Assembly: GCA_913055675.1 (NCBI GenBank)
Contig: CAJXKY010000012.1
Location: forward strand, 1-56,508
DNA: 56,508 nt
Source: an uncultured Halanaerobiales bacterium
Lineage (GTDB): Bacteria; Bacillota; Halanaerobiia; Halanaerobiales; M55B127
Direction of reading: 5' to 3'
Under the pieces are notes generated by a model. The model had not been told where the DNA came from. It saw only the letters and a program-made list of their open reading frames with translations, and did not search any database. Below are positions 1 to 8,598 of this stretch, one piece after another. Position numbers and translations under genes: made by a program. How positions within the stretch are numbered: the stretch's first letter is position 1; every line of letters starts with the position of its first letter.

Positions 1-1
1 G

Positions 2-1030
2 GAACACAAACAAAAGCTGGAAGTGATATACGGAGCGAGTGTGCGCAGTATGAACCTGGTCAAACAGTTGGTGGCCTTTAGCCGCAAGCAGCAACTAAAG
101 ATCGAAGACCTGGATCTGGACAATATTATAATGGATTTTCAAATGCTACTGCAAAAAATCCTCAGGGAGGATATCGAGATCCAGTATATCCCCTCGGATG
201 AACAGCTCTATGTGCAAGCTGACCGTGGCCAGCTGGAACAGGTGATTCTCAATCTTGCCACCAATGCGCAGGACGTCATGCCCGAAGGTGGTACAATCAG
301 TATCGAGACCAAACTGGTGGAACTGGACGAGTATTATACTGGAACTCACTTGGAAGTTACTCCGGGGAGTTATGCACAACTCATGATAAGTGATAACGGC
401 GAAGGCATGGATACGGAGACCAGGGAACATATTTTCGAGCCTTTTTATACCAACAAGGAGGCTGGAGAAGGCAGTGGATTGGGCTTGGCCACTGTTTACG
501 GTATTGTCAAACAGCACGGCGGTAGCATTTGGGTATACAGCGAGCCGGGTCAGGGAACCAGTTTCAAGATCTATCTCCCTGCCTCGGATATTGCTCCCCG
601 GGAAGAGTCTTCACATGTTTTACAGGAGCCCGAGCAGGGTAAGAGCAGAAAGGAAATGGTACTGGTAGTGGAAGACGAAGAGATAGTGCGGGACTTGACG
701 GTGAATGTTCTGCAGCAACAGGGATACAATGTATTGAATGCCGGGAACGGCGCGGATTGTATTCAACTTGTTCAGGACTACGAAGGACCGCTGGACCTTT
801 TGATCACCGATGTAATCATGCCGGATATAAACGGCAGGGATTTGTATGACCGGGTTGTAGAATATTTTCCGGAATTACCAGTTATATTTATGTCCGGATA
901 TCCGGAGAATTCAATCAGTAGTCACGGTGTGCTGGACAAGGGGGTGGATTTTCTTCAGAAGCCGTTTTCAGTAAAGGACTTGGATCATAAAGTAAGGGAA
1001 GTGCTGGCTCGCAGGGAGAAAATTGAATAA
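2..1030 (+). CDS. Hybrid sensor histidine kinase / response regulator, 3' part (5' end off the window)
   Basis: The reading frame is open from base 2, so the gene begins outside the window; the first possible start (GTG at 23) is internal. What remains is the end of the dimerisation helices (LVKQLVAFSRKQ), a HATPase_c domain with an N-box (LNLATNAQDVMPEGG), G1 (DNGEGM) and G2 (GSGLGLATVYGIV), and a C-terminal receiver domain with acceptor Asp in LLITDVIMP, then FMSGYP and the conserved Lys in QKPF. The phospho-His box is missing because it lies upstream. Expected role: autophosphorylation and transfer to its own receiver. GC content and codon use are clearly higher than in the rest of the window. 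It overlaps the next gene by 8 bases. Confidence 0.88.
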   Translation, partial: EHKQKLEVIYGASVRSMNLVKQLVAFSRKQQLKIEDLDLDNIIMDFQMLLQKILREDIEIQYIPSDEQLYVQADRGQLEQVILNLATNAQDVMPEGGTISIETKLVELDEYYTGTHLEVTPGSYAQLMISDNGEGMDTETREHIFEPFYTNKEAGEGSGLGLATVYGIVKQHGGSIWVYSEPGQGTSFKIYLPASDIAPREESSHVLQEPEQGKSRKEMVLVVEDEEIVRDLTVNVLQQQGYNVLNAGNGADCIQLVQDYEGPLDLLITDVIMPDINGRDLYDRVVEYFPELPVIFMSGYPENSISSHGVLDKGVDFLQKPFSVKDLDHKVREVLARREKIE

Positions 1031-1532
1031 ACAACCGGAGTTGGTTCCGGAGTTTAAAAAGTGTGTAAAGTCAGGAACGGATGGATTTATGCCCGGTGAG
1101 GTTGTAGGAGCAAAAGAAGTGGACAGGGAAAACCTGTTGGAAAGGTTCAGGCTGATTGTTTATGTGCTTTTGGGTGTTGGGCTTCTCCTGGGTCTGTATA
1201 TAATCGGCAGATACAATTACTTGTTGTTTCACGTTATTGCCGAATTGTTTTCCATTGCGGTCGCTTGGAGCGTTTTCCTGCTGGTTTGGAACGTGCGCCG
1301 CTACATGGACAACGATTCCCTGATATTTTTGGGTGTAGCCTACCTGTTCGTCGGACTTCTGGATATGCTGCACACCCTTGCCTACAAGGGAATGGATATC
1401 TTTGCCTTTGTAGAATCGGCCAATACCGCTACGCAGCTTTGGATCTCCACCGAGCGGACCAGAAGCCATTCGTTCAACTTTCAATTTAGTCTCTTTATTA
1501 ATTATCTTTCCTGTTGTACCAGTTGCTATTAG
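1023..1532 (+). CDS. MASE3 membrane sensor domain protein, truncated at a sequence junction
   Basis: TTG start preceded by GGGAG; ATG at 1089 is an alternative. Residues ~40-140 carry several hydrophobic helices and motifs such as LDMLHTLAYKGM and ANTATQLW, typical of the MASE3 membrane sensor domain that usually precedes PAS, GGDEF or kinase output domains. Family similarity stops at about base 1445, where base composition changes abruptly. The remaining ~29 codons read antisense through a methylglyoxal synthase gene and are not part of the real protein. The output domain is therefore unknown. It overlaps the upstream kinase gene and was probably its operon partner in the source genome. Confidence 0.7.
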   Translation: MNKQPELVPEFKKCVKSGTDGFMPGEVVGAKEVDRENLLERFRLIVYVLLGVGLLLGLYIIGRYNYLLFHVIAELFSIAVAWSVFLLVWNVRRYMDNDSLIFLGVAYLFVGLLDMLHTLAYKGMDIFAFVESANTATQLWISTERTRSHSFNFQFSLFINYLSCCTSCY

Positions 1533-1625
1533 TTTGCATTCTTTTAAAAGTTCATAATGACGATTTGCAAAATTAACCATATCATCTTTTTTCTCATCAT
1601 GTGCAATCAAAGCTACATTTGTCAT
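1071..1625 (-). CDS. mgsA: Methylglyoxal synthase, N-terminal fragment fused to foreign sequence
   Basis: Methylglyoxal synthase converts dihydroxyacetone phosphate to methylglyoxal and phosphate. Residues 1-61 match the family start: ALIAHDEKKDDM, the phosphate-binding ATGTTGK, and SGPLGGD containing the catalytic Asp. Homology ends exactly at GGD (base 1443). Everything after that (1071-1442) is antisense to the GC-rich MASE3 gene and lacks the rest of the ~120-150 residue enzyme, so this is a truncated gene. AGGAG at 1636-1640 precedes the ATG. The RBS lies inside the 3' end of the upstream DUF429 gene, suggesting cotranscription. Confidence 0.75.
   Translation of the reverse strand: MTNVALIAHDEKKDDMVNFANRHYELLKECKLIATGTTGKIINKETKLKVERMASGPLGGDPKLRSGIGRFYKGKDIHSLVGKGVQHIQKSDEQVGYTQKYQGIVVHVAAHVPNQQENAPSDRNGKQFGNNVKQQVIVSADYIQTQEKPNTQKHINNQPEPFQQVFPVHFFCSYNLTGHKSIRS
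1441..1448. other. Junction between GC-rich and AT-rich sequence, centred on GGATC
   Basis: To the left, MASE3 homology runs to ATQLW at about 1440. To the right, methylglyoxal synthase homology on the other strand begins at about 1443. The eight bases GGATCTCC fit both genes and contain GATC. Two unrelated genes on opposite strands break at the same point, with a step in base composition and no transposon or integrase. This is best explained by a chimeric clone or assembly join, less likely by a real recombination event. Confidence 0.75.
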
Positions 1626-1632
1626 TTGTAAC

Positions 1633-2397
1633 TCACTCCTTTTGTTTATTTATATTGTCAAATTTAAAATGATAGATCCAACCTTCTTTACTATACACTT
1701 CATCACTATCAGGTGGTAATACCAAAGAAGGTAGTATTTTAAATTTATTTTCACTTCCAAACTGAACTGCCATCAAAGCACAAAGCGCTGCATCATATTG
1801 GTCAGTTCCTTCTTTAATAGTTGCAGGAATAAAATTATTTAATTCTTTAAAGGCTTTCGCAAATTTGCTAGGCTTACATAAAGCAGGATATGTTTCTATA
1901 ACGTTAATCCTATTTTTTTCTAGCTCAGTAAAGTCTAGATTTATAAGATGTTTTTGTTTCCAATATCTGAGATGACTTATTGCAACCGTAGTATTATTTC
2001 CTAATCGATCAAAGGTTGCAGATAATGGTTTTTTACCATACTTATTATAAATATAGCGATCTGTAGCACGATATGCTAAAGGATTAAAAATTTCTTTACT
2101 AGGCTTTTTAATATACATCTCTTCCTGGTTTAAAAAATTAATAAATTGACTTGGAAAGGTAAGAGGAGCATCTATCCCGATAATTAAAGTGTTAATCTCA
2201 GATAAAGTTTTTTGGGCTAGATCATTTACAATCTGATCTAATTCAAACAAACTATCATTTTTTAGTTGATAATTCTTTTTAGAAAAATGCCACTTCATTT
2301 GTTTTCCACCGTTTAGAGCTTCAATAAGTACAAAACTATTACTATTACCCATCCAACCTCCAACATCCCAACCAAGAGCATATACATTATCAGACAT
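1633..2397 (-). CDS. DUF429 family protein (predicted RNase H-fold nuclease)
   Basis: 254 residues. It shows the layout of DUF429: an N-terminal GWDVGG, a central GIDAPLTFP, YRATDRYIY, VIETYPA, DQYDAALCALMA and a late EGWIY. The spaced acidic residues are compatible with the RNase H-like fold proposed for the family; the biological substrate is unknown. ATG start with AAGGAG about 10 bases upstream. It ends just inside the leader of the truncated mgsA, so the two were probably one transcription unit. Confidence 0.75.
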   Translation of the reverse strand: MSDNVYALGWDVGGWMGNSNSFVLIEALNGGKQMKWHFSKKNYQLKNDSLFELDQIVNDLAQKTLSEINTLIIGIDAPLTFPSQFINFLNQEEMYIKKPSKEIFNPLAYRATDRYIYNKYGKKPLSATFDRLGNNTTVAISHLRYWKQKHLINLDFTELEKNRINVIETYPALCKPSKFAKAFKELNNFIPATIKEGTDQYDAALCALMAVQFGSENKFKILPSLVLPPDSDEVYSKEGWIYHFKFDNINKQKE

Positions 2398-2467
2398 ATT
2401 ATCACCGAAACTCCTTACTTTTTTTTATATAATTATGTAGATGTTTTTTAAAACCTCTATTTCAACC

Positions 2468-2495
2468 AAAAAAAGTTGCCTGTTAAAGCAACCTT
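2468..2495 (-). terminator. Rho-independent terminator after the CPBP protease gene
   Basis: Read on the minus strand: stem AAGGTTGC (one G-U pair), 8-base loop, GCAACTTT, then a run of seven T. It lies about 40 bases after the stop codon at 2532 and separates this gene from the DUF429-mgsA unit. Confidence 0.75.
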
Positions 2496-2531
2496 AAATT
2501 TTGGTATACATAATTAATTATATAATTTAAT

Positions 2532-3215
2532 TTAAAAATATAGGGGATAATAGAAATACATAAAAACAACTGCCGTATGAACTACAGAAACAGATATCAA
2601 AGAAGGCCAAATGCTATTAGTTCTTGCAGCTGCCCAACCTCCAATTATACCTCTTCCTAAAAAGGTATACCCCACAAGAAAGATATAATTCTGTACAGGT
2701 GGTAGATCGATATCTAATATTAAAATAAATATTAAAAATAAAAAGGCCTGAATAAGTACTCCCCAAAATTTGTTTAACTTTAATTCAGCATACTGAATTA
2801 AAAAACCTCTAAAAAAGATTTCTTCAGCAAAAATGATTATAAATAAATTACATATAAAATAGGCAAGAAGCCCTTTTATACCACTAAACTGACTCAATAA
2901 ATAATATGAAGGATAAAATAAGGTTTCTCCTCTAAAATTATTAATAGCTTCTCTAAAACTACCGGATAGAGGTTCTAAAACTATAAAGACTAAAGATAAT
3001 AACAATATATTAAGAAATAACACTAACATAAATTCACTAAACTTTACACCAGCAAAACCAACATACTTTGCATCACTGGCAAGTAAAACTACTAGGAATG
3101 CAAGAGCTAACCATACCAATGTAAAAACTGGCACTTCGGTCTTGTAAAGATTTGATAAATAAAATAAGGTACCTAATGATGAAACAATCCAGATAAAAAA
3201 CAAATACCTTTTCAT
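2532..3215 (-). CDS. CPBP-family intramembrane glutamic protease (CAAX/Abi type)
   Basis: 227 residues with about seven hydrophobic segments. The signature EExxxR is present as EEIFFRG (residues ~131-137), and the second motif block appears as FLGRGIIGGWAA followed by NSIWPSL and a His in SVVHTAV. These are the conserved Glu/Arg and His positions of CPBP proteases, which cleave prenylated or other membrane substrates or act in bacteriocin self-immunity. No bacteriocin gene is visible nearby, so the substrate is unknown. ATG start preceded by GGGGG about 10 bases upstream. It is monocistronic, with a clear terminator downstream. Confidence 0.8.
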   Translation of the reverse strand: MKRYLFFIWIVSSLGTLFYLSNLYKTEVPVFTLVWLALAFLVVLLASDAKYVGFAGVKFSEFMLVLFLNILLLSLVFIVLEPLSGSFREAINNFRGETLFYPSYYLLSQFSGIKGLLAYFICNLFIIIFAEEIFFRGFLIQYAELKLNKFWGVLIQAFLFLIFILILDIDLPPVQNYIFLVGYTFLGRGIIGGWAAARTNSIWPSLISVSVVHTAVVFMYFYYPLYF

Positions 3216-3363
3216 TTTTAAAGCCCCCGATTCTATTAAATTTCTTATTATTGTTATATATACGGGAGTATAAAATATATTATTGATTCAACTAATATAC
3301 CTGAAAGAAAATATAGTCTATTTTTATAATTAACTATATTTATATAAACACCTTTAATTCAGT

Positions 3364-3935
3364 TTAACATTTAGGAGAGTTACCAATCTTAATTGCACTT
3401 AGATAATTATTTTGGGCCCAATTTACAGCGTTTTTTATTATCTTTTAAACTACTTTATTATGATAATTTGGATTACTTTCGGGTCCGGGGCTAAAATAGA
3501 ATATTTTACCCTGTTCTCTTTTATAGGTAATTCCACTTCTAAATGCCTCCCCTCCTCAAACCAGCTTGTTAAAATTATCTGATCTGGTTGGAGAACATCA
3601 AAATATTCACCATACATTTCTTCTTCCTCTAGCTCTATATACTCACCTAATATACCTTTTACAATAGGATGTCCTGGTGAAGTAAAAAGATTAGTCCCAT
3701 ACCAGCCAGTACTCTGTTATAAACTTTTTCTACTATGTCATCACATACTTCCTCATGCCCCCCATATTAAGACATCTGTTTTAGCTAAGTGGGCTGTAGA
3801 AGTGCTTATTATATCTCCCTTTAGAAGATTTGCTATATATGTATGAATCCCCTTCGGATACTGTTTTTTAACGTCTGGCTCTTCACAAGCTTGCTTATAC
3901 TCACTTTAAATTAATACATTAATATTATCACTCAT
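3364..3935 (-). pseudogene. Decayed thuA (trehalose-utilisation-family) gene
   Basis: Read on the minus strand in several frames, this stretch resembles Firmicute ThuA-like proteins: YPKGIHTYIANLL, TDVLIWGA, then GHPIVKG and GEYIELEEEEMYGEYFDV, SWFEEG, and at the end YHNKVV and KIIKNAVNWA. It has an early stop at codon 10, a stop after WGA, missing central sequence where the metal-binding His-rich part should be, and at least two frame changes. No intact reading frame remains. ThuA-like proteins have a glutamine amidotransferase-like fold and act in sugar metabolism. No companion sugar genes remain here. Confidence 0.7.
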
Positions 3936-4023
3936 ACTTTTATATTTTCATTTTGCTTAACCATTTATTTATCTCTTAGCATTTTTAAATACGAATTTAT
4001 AGTTTTATTTAATCCTATGTAAA

Positions 4024-4051
4024 TAGACCCCATTATAATAACTGGGGTCTA
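4024..4051 (-). terminator. Hairpin after the M19 dipeptidase gene, likely end of the catabolic operon
   Basis: A 9-bp perfect stem (TAGACCCCA / TGGGGTCTA) with a 10-base loop, 17 bases past the stop at 4068. The minus-strand tail is only TTTACAT, so the U-tract is weak; the plus-strand side is followed by ATATATTTTTT. It is the only strong hairpin before the thuA remnant. Confidence 0.55.
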
Positions 4052-4067
4052 TGATTATATATTTTTT

Positions 4068-5273
4068 CTAATACCAGATTTCTTTTAATGCTCTAATTGT
4101 ATTTCCTCCAATAACTTTCTGTATATCTTCTTTTGAATATTCATGTTTAACCAACCACCGAATAATATTTATCGAAGCTTCAGTTGGGTTTTCCAGACCT
4201 CTAACATAATCTACCTCTTCAAATTCATTCCCACCCGCGTGAGATCCCTTTATAGATAAATGTTCTGCATAAGCATGATGTAGACCAACATGATCACCAT
4301 AAAGTGTATCAGGCCCAAAGCTAACAAAATCAATGCCTACTAATTCTTTTATATATTCGAAATGCTCCATAAAAGATTCAATAGAGTGATTAGTATTATT
4401 CGCAGTAAGAGTTGTATGAGGAGCTGCCTCTATGCCTATTACACCACCTTTAGCTGCACAAGCTTTTATTACTTTGTCATTTTTTAAACGTCTACTATTC
4501 CAAAGAGAACGTGCTCCAGCATGAGAAATGAAGACGGGTTTATTGCTTTCCTCAATAACATCCATACAAGTTACATCCCCCACATGTGAGATATCTATTG
4601 CCATTCCAATCTTATTCATTCTCTCAACAGCTTTTCTACCGAAGGCAGTTAAACCACCATCTCTTTTTTCTTTAAGTCCAGAGCCCAATCCGTTAGCTTC
4701 ACTATAAGTTATCCCCATCAAACGAACCCCAAACCCATATAATATTTCAATACGATCTAACTCATTTTCGATCATGGCAGCCCCTTCCATAGTAGGGATT
4801 AAAGCTAACTGACCGCGTTCATAAGCCTTCGTTATATCATCAACATTTTCACATTTTACAATATAATCCTGGTGAGCTATATCGCTCAATCGCATACCTA
4901 AATCATATAATACATCATTCCATTTCCAACCATGTTTGGAAGTTATAGCACATGTACCATCCATTAAATTATCAAAGACTGCATCTAATGGTGAATGTGA
5001 TAATGCCTCATATGCTGTAAATTGTCTTCCTTCTCTTGTGTAATTGAAAACCTCCTTCATATCAGATGGAAATTGAACTGGATGTTCATGCATCGAAATT
5101 ACTAGAGAATCTTCCATTATTTCTTCTACAAACTCTTCTTGTTTTTGATTTAACGGAACTAAGTATTCCTTAACCCTATCAAGTTGATCGGCTAGTTCAA
5201 AAGATTTATAATCATAGCCTGGTTTTAAATATTCAAATGATTTGTAGCCATTATATTTTTTATTTTTCCCCAT
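4068..5273 (-). CDS. Membrane dipeptidase-family (M19) peptidase, paralogue 1
   Basis: 401 residues, renal-dipeptidase-like (M19), zinc hydrolases of dipeptides that often accept D-residues at the C-terminal position. Visible are TMEG (bridging Glu), DISHVGD and FISHAGAR (two His ligands), and GPDTL for the late Asp. The first metal motif, normally HxD, is HEH (H62, H64), and about 55 residues precede it where the family usually starts near this motif. No signal peptide. AAGGAG precedes the ATG. It is the last gene of the catabolic operon, behind an intergenic hairpin, and is closely related to the protein at 11650-12840. Confidence 0.85.
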   Translation of the reverse strand: MGKNKKYNGYKSFEYLKPGYDYKSFELADQLDRVKEYLVPLNQKQEEFVEEIMEDSLVISMHEHPVQFPSDMKEVFNYTREGRQFTAYEALSHSPLDAVFDNLMDGTCAITSKHGWKWNDVLYDLGMRLSDIAHQDYIVKCENVDDITKAYERGQLALIPTMEGAAMIENELDRIEILYGFGVRLMGITYSEANGLGSGLKEKRDGGLTAFGRKAVERMNKIGMAIDISHVGDVTCMDVIEESNKPVFISHAGARSLWNSRRLKNDKVIKACAAKGGVIGIEAAPHTTLTANNTNHSIESFMEHFEYIKELVGIDFVSFGPDTLYGDHVGLHHAYAEHLSIKGSHAGGNEFEEVDYVRGLENPTEASINIIRWLVKHEYSKEDIQKVIGGNTIRALKEIWY

Positions 5274-5296
5274 TTAATCATCTCCTTAGATAATAT

Positions 5297-5327
5297 CCCC
5301 CACCGAGGAGGAGGTCTACAGTGGGGG
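5297..5327 (-). promoter_or_regulatory. Intergenic hairpin between binding-protein gene and dipeptidase gene
   Basis: 7-bp G/C stem (CCCCCAC / GTGGGGG) with a 17-base loop and no U-run. It sits right after the solute-binding protein stop and just before the AAGGAG of the dipeptidase. Such hairpins commonly protect the upstream message and lower downstream expression; that role is inferred here. Confidence 0.5.
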
Positions 5328-5350
5328 GTTGTAGTATCAAAATCAATTGA

Positions 5351-6949
5351 TTATTTTTTATAAACTCCCGATAAACTTTGCGGGTCTACTAATCCCTTTA
5401 AATCACTTGGATATACCGTAAATCCACCAAAATCATTACTATATGCAAAATTATAATCCTGCACATAAAGTGTAACTACTGGCATTTCTCTTACAAATTC
5501 TTGTTGGAATGCATATAAATTATCCATCATTACCTCTTTATTAGATGCAAACCTAGCATTTTCCATATATCTATCTAATCTATCAGACTCAAGACTCATG
5601 AAGTTTAAATATGCAGTTGAATGGTATAAAGTATACATCGAGTCACTCGCTTCATCTATTATACCCCAACCACCTAAATTAACATCAAATTTCTTTTGAT
5701 TAAATAATAAGTCACTATAAGTAGATTTCTCTAATGGTTTTAAATTTAATCTTAATCCAATATCCTTATAATTTTCTGCCAAAATTTGGGCTGTTTTCTT
5801 TAGGTAAATGTCATTGCCATCATAGATCATTTCTAAGACTACATCTTCCCCACTTTCAGGATCATTGACTATTCCATTACCATCTGTATCTTCATAACCA
5901 GCCTGAGATAGAATTGCCTTCGCTCCTTGTGGACTATATTCTGGCAATTTAGCTTCGGGATTAACATACTCTTCATAAACTGGCGAAATACCAGTATCAA
6001 TTAAACGTCCATCTCCTTGTAGTGCCATACCAATAATTTTTTCTCTGTCAACACCTGTTGCTATTGCTTGTCTTAACTTAATATCATCTAAGAACTTATT
6101 GTTGTAATTAAAGCCCATATATACAAAACCCAAACTTGGTGTTTGTACTACTTCAAAATTCGGATCCTGTTCAAGTTGTTTAGCTTGAGATCTCGGAATA
6201 TCTTTAGCAGTTAAATCAATTTCTCCCCTCTGTAAGGCAAGTACCATAGTATTAACATCGGGATATACTCTAAAAGTCACTTTATTTAAATATGGTCTAC
6301 CTTCTGGAGAATCAAACCATTCATCAACACTTTCTAGTGTATAATACTGTCCTCTTTTGAATTCTACAAGTTGGAATGGTCCTAACCCAACCGGATTCTT
6401 ATTAGTGAACTCTCTAATATTTTCTATTTCAGAAAAAATATGTTTAGGAACAATTCTTTGCCAAAAACCAAAAGTTCCAATAAATCCTGGATAAGGTCTC
6501 TTTAAGTTATATACAACAGTTAACTCGTCAGGAGTCTCAACACTTTCTACTTCATCAAAAACATCTGCCTGCCATTGAAGTTTTTCTTCATATAATATCT
6601 CACCTGTAAATTTAACATCAGCCGAGGTAAGCGGTGTCCCATCCTGCCATTCTAAACCCTCTTTTAATTTTACAACAACCTGAGTTCCATCATCAGAAGT
6701 GTTAATTTTATCAGCTATATACGGTACTTTAACAGCATTTTCATTCATAACCATTAGGGTTGGATATATATTATTTAATATCCAAGAACCTATTCTATCA
6801 TTAGAAATAAAAGGATTTAAGGAATCAGGGTCTGTTGTTATCCCTATATTTAGATTGCCCCCAAATTTATCCTCCTGTGCAGCTATTACTCCACTAAATA
6901 ATGTACCCACTAAAACTAGAACTAAAAATAATGTTAAATATCTTTTCAT
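5351..6949 (-). CDS. ABC transporter family-5 solute-binding protein (canonical order)
   Basis: 532 residues. It has a signal peptide (MKRYLTLFLVLVLVGTLFSG, cleavage probably after VIAAQE) without a lipobox Cys. The order is standard for SBP_bac_5: DPDSLNPF near the start, LKEGLEWQDGTPLTSADVKF, GLGPFQLVEF, the LALQRGEIDL helix, RQAIATGVDREKI, and the C-terminal part with IGLRLNLKP and FDVNLGGWG. Expected to bind peptides or related solutes at the cell surface and deliver them to a DppBC-type permease. GGGAGGAAT precedes the ATG. It is read with the second permease pair upstream and contrasts with the permuted binding protein at 18108-19760. Confidence 0.9.
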   Translation of the reverse strand: MKRYLTLFLVLVLVGTLFSGVIAAQEDKFGGNLNIGITTDPDSLNPFISNDRIGSWILNNIYPTLMVMNENAVKVPYIADKINTSDDGTQVVVKLKEGLEWQDGTPLTSADVKFTGEILYEEKLQWQADVFDEVESVETPDELTVVYNLKRPYPGFIGTFGFWQRIVPKHIFSEIENIREFTNKNPVGLGPFQLVEFKRGQYYTLESVDEWFDSPEGRPYLNKVTFRVYPDVNTMVLALQRGEIDLTAKDIPRSQAKQLEQDPNFEVVQTPSLGFVYMGFNYNNKFLDDIKLRQAIATGVDREKIIGMALQGDGRLIDTGISPVYEEYVNPEAKLPEYSPQGAKAILSQAGYEDTDGNGIVNDPESGEDVVLEMIYDGNDIYLKKTAQILAENYKDIGLRLNLKPLEKSTYSDLLFNQKKFDVNLGGWGIIDEASDSMYTLYHSTAYLNFMSLESDRLDRYMENARFASNKEVMMDNLYAFQQEFVREMPVVTLYVQDYNFAYSNDFGGFTVYPSDLKGLVDPQSLSGVYKK

Positions 6950-6968
6950 TTTTATTCCTCCCTACTCT

Positions 6969-8585
6969 CTATAATTCTTTTCCATATTTACTTAAAAATT
7001 TTCCAGCGCCAACATTCTCCACTACTCCTTTTTTCATTACTAGCTTTCCATTTACTATTACATCATCAACTCCTTCAGCTAAGGTAATTGGTTTACTATA
7101 ATCAATTGTTTCTTCATTAGGATAACTGTAGTTATCAAAATCAATTACTGCAACATCAGCTTTCATTCCCTCTTTTAGCAAACCTCTATCTGTTAATCTA
7201 AACTGCTGAGCGGGTAAGGAAGTTAATCTCCTCACTACCTCTTCAATTCTCACCCCCTTGTTTTTCATCAATTTAAAGAAGATTGGAAACGCTCCCCTTC
7301 TAAACAACTCATACCAAGCGGCTGGGTCATCAGTTTCACCAAAAATACGATCTGAGCCAACCATTACTAACGGGTTATCGCTTACATTGTCTGGATACTC
7401 GGTCCCAGGAAAATCTTCGCGATTAATTCCACCTAACCATAAAGTGAAATCAAGATCATCATCTGCTAGCATATCTAATAGAAGATCGTCTGGGTCTTTA
7501 TGTTGTTCATCAGCTAATTTTTGAATTGATTTCCCTTCTAATTTTTCATCATCAGTATTAATTATAAATATATTTGATCTATCTTCACCAAATATTACTG
7601 CATCCTCTAAAATCTTTTCTCTTCCTTCCGGATCCCTAAGAGCTTTTTTTACTCCCGGAATACCCTCTTCAAATAAATCCGAGGATAGAGCCATTATAAA
7701 CTGGAGCATCCTATCTTTTCGAGTGCAGTGACCACTGCTTTTAGGTATAGTATCCACAGCAACTTCTATTCCCTCATTTCTAGCCTTTAATATCTCATCA
7801 TAAGCATCTACAGCATTAGGTGTTAAATGTGAAACTTGAACCCTCACTCCGGACTCTCTACCAATTTTAATTGCTTCTTTGACAGCTTCTAATTCTCCTT
7901 TATAATATCTAATATGTGATGTATATATACTATCATTTTTAGCCAATACTGAAGCTGCTTTTATTAATTCTTCTGTTTTGGCGTATCGGCTAGGTATATA
8001 AGATAAACCAGTTGACATACCAAGAGCCCCGTCATCTAAACCTTTTTGAATTATCTCTGAAATTTCTTTTAATTCCTGGTCAGTAGGTTTTCTGTCTTTT
8101 GACCCCCCCATTACAGTCCACCTTATAGTTCCGTGTCCTAAAAGTATTCCCATATTTATATTAAAGCCTTTATTTTTTACCAACTCTATATATTCATTTA
8201 AACTGTCCCACTCATTAATACCATAATTATTTTTTGCCTCAGTAGAGACTAATCCATTTTTATACATATACTCAAAAACATTTTCTGAATTACCAGGAGT
8301 TACAGAATGTCCACAATTTCCATTTATAATTGTAGTAACTCCTTGTTTTAAAAAATCTTCGAACATACCACTTTCTAATACTACCAACTCCTCATGTACA
8401 TGAGGATCTATAAAACCGGGCACTACAGATTTTTCTGTAGCATCAATTACCATTTTAGTATCTTCTGTAATAGTTGAGGAAATTTTAGCAACTTTATCGT
8501 TTTTAATGGCTAGGTCAGCTTTATAACCCGGATTACCTGAACCATCAATAATAAAACCATTTTTAATTATTAAATCATACTCCAT
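6969..8585 (-). CDS. N-acyl-D-amino-acid deacylase (D-aminoacylase family amidohydrolase)
   Basis: 538 residues. It has the amidohydrolase start IIKNGFIIDGSG, metal motif HVH (H62, H64), NGNCGHS with the Cys that bridges metal in D-aminoacylases, SHIRYY and QVSHL for further His ligands, and VGSDR for the late Asp. The family hydrolyses N-acyl-D-amino acids; relatives act on hydantoin-like or N-carbamoyl compounds. The start at 8585 (RBS GGGGTGG) is preferred over an upstream in-frame ATG at 8624 that would overlap the preceding gene. It lies between the M24 protein and the binding protein in the catabolic operon, suggesting a D-configured or acylated imported substrate. Confidence 0.82.
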   Translation of the reverse strand: MEYDLIIKNGFIIDGSGNPGYKADLAIKNDKVAKISSTITEDTKMVIDATEKSVVPGFIDPHVHEELVVLESGMFEDFLKQGVTTIINGNCGHSVTPGNSENVFEYMYKNGLVSTEAKNNYGINEWDSLNEYIELVKNKGFNINMGILLGHGTIRWTVMGGSKDRKPTDQELKEISEIIQKGLDDGALGMSTGLSYIPSRYAKTEELIKAASVLAKNDSIYTSHIRYYKGELEAVKEAIKIGRESGVRVQVSHLTPNAVDAYDEILKARNEGIEVAVDTIPKSSGHCTRKDRMLQFIMALSSDLFEEGIPGVKKALRDPEGREKILEDAVIFGEDRSNIFIINTDDEKLEGKSIQKLADEQHKDPDDLLLDMLADDDLDFTLWLGGINREDFPGTEYPDNVSDNPLVMVGSDRIFGETDDPAAWYELFRRGAFPIFFKLMKNKGVRIEEVVRRLTSLPAQQFRLTDRGLLKEGMKADVAVIDFDNYSYPNEETIDYSKPITLAEGVDDVIVNGKLVMKKGVVENVGAGKFLSKYGKEL

Positions 8586-8598
8586 ACTATCCACCCCT

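Noticed and set aside
4024-4051. Hairpin as a terminator for a plus-strand gene
   Set aside because: No plus-strand gene lies upstream; the T-rich plus-strand tail is probably chance in AT-rich DNA.
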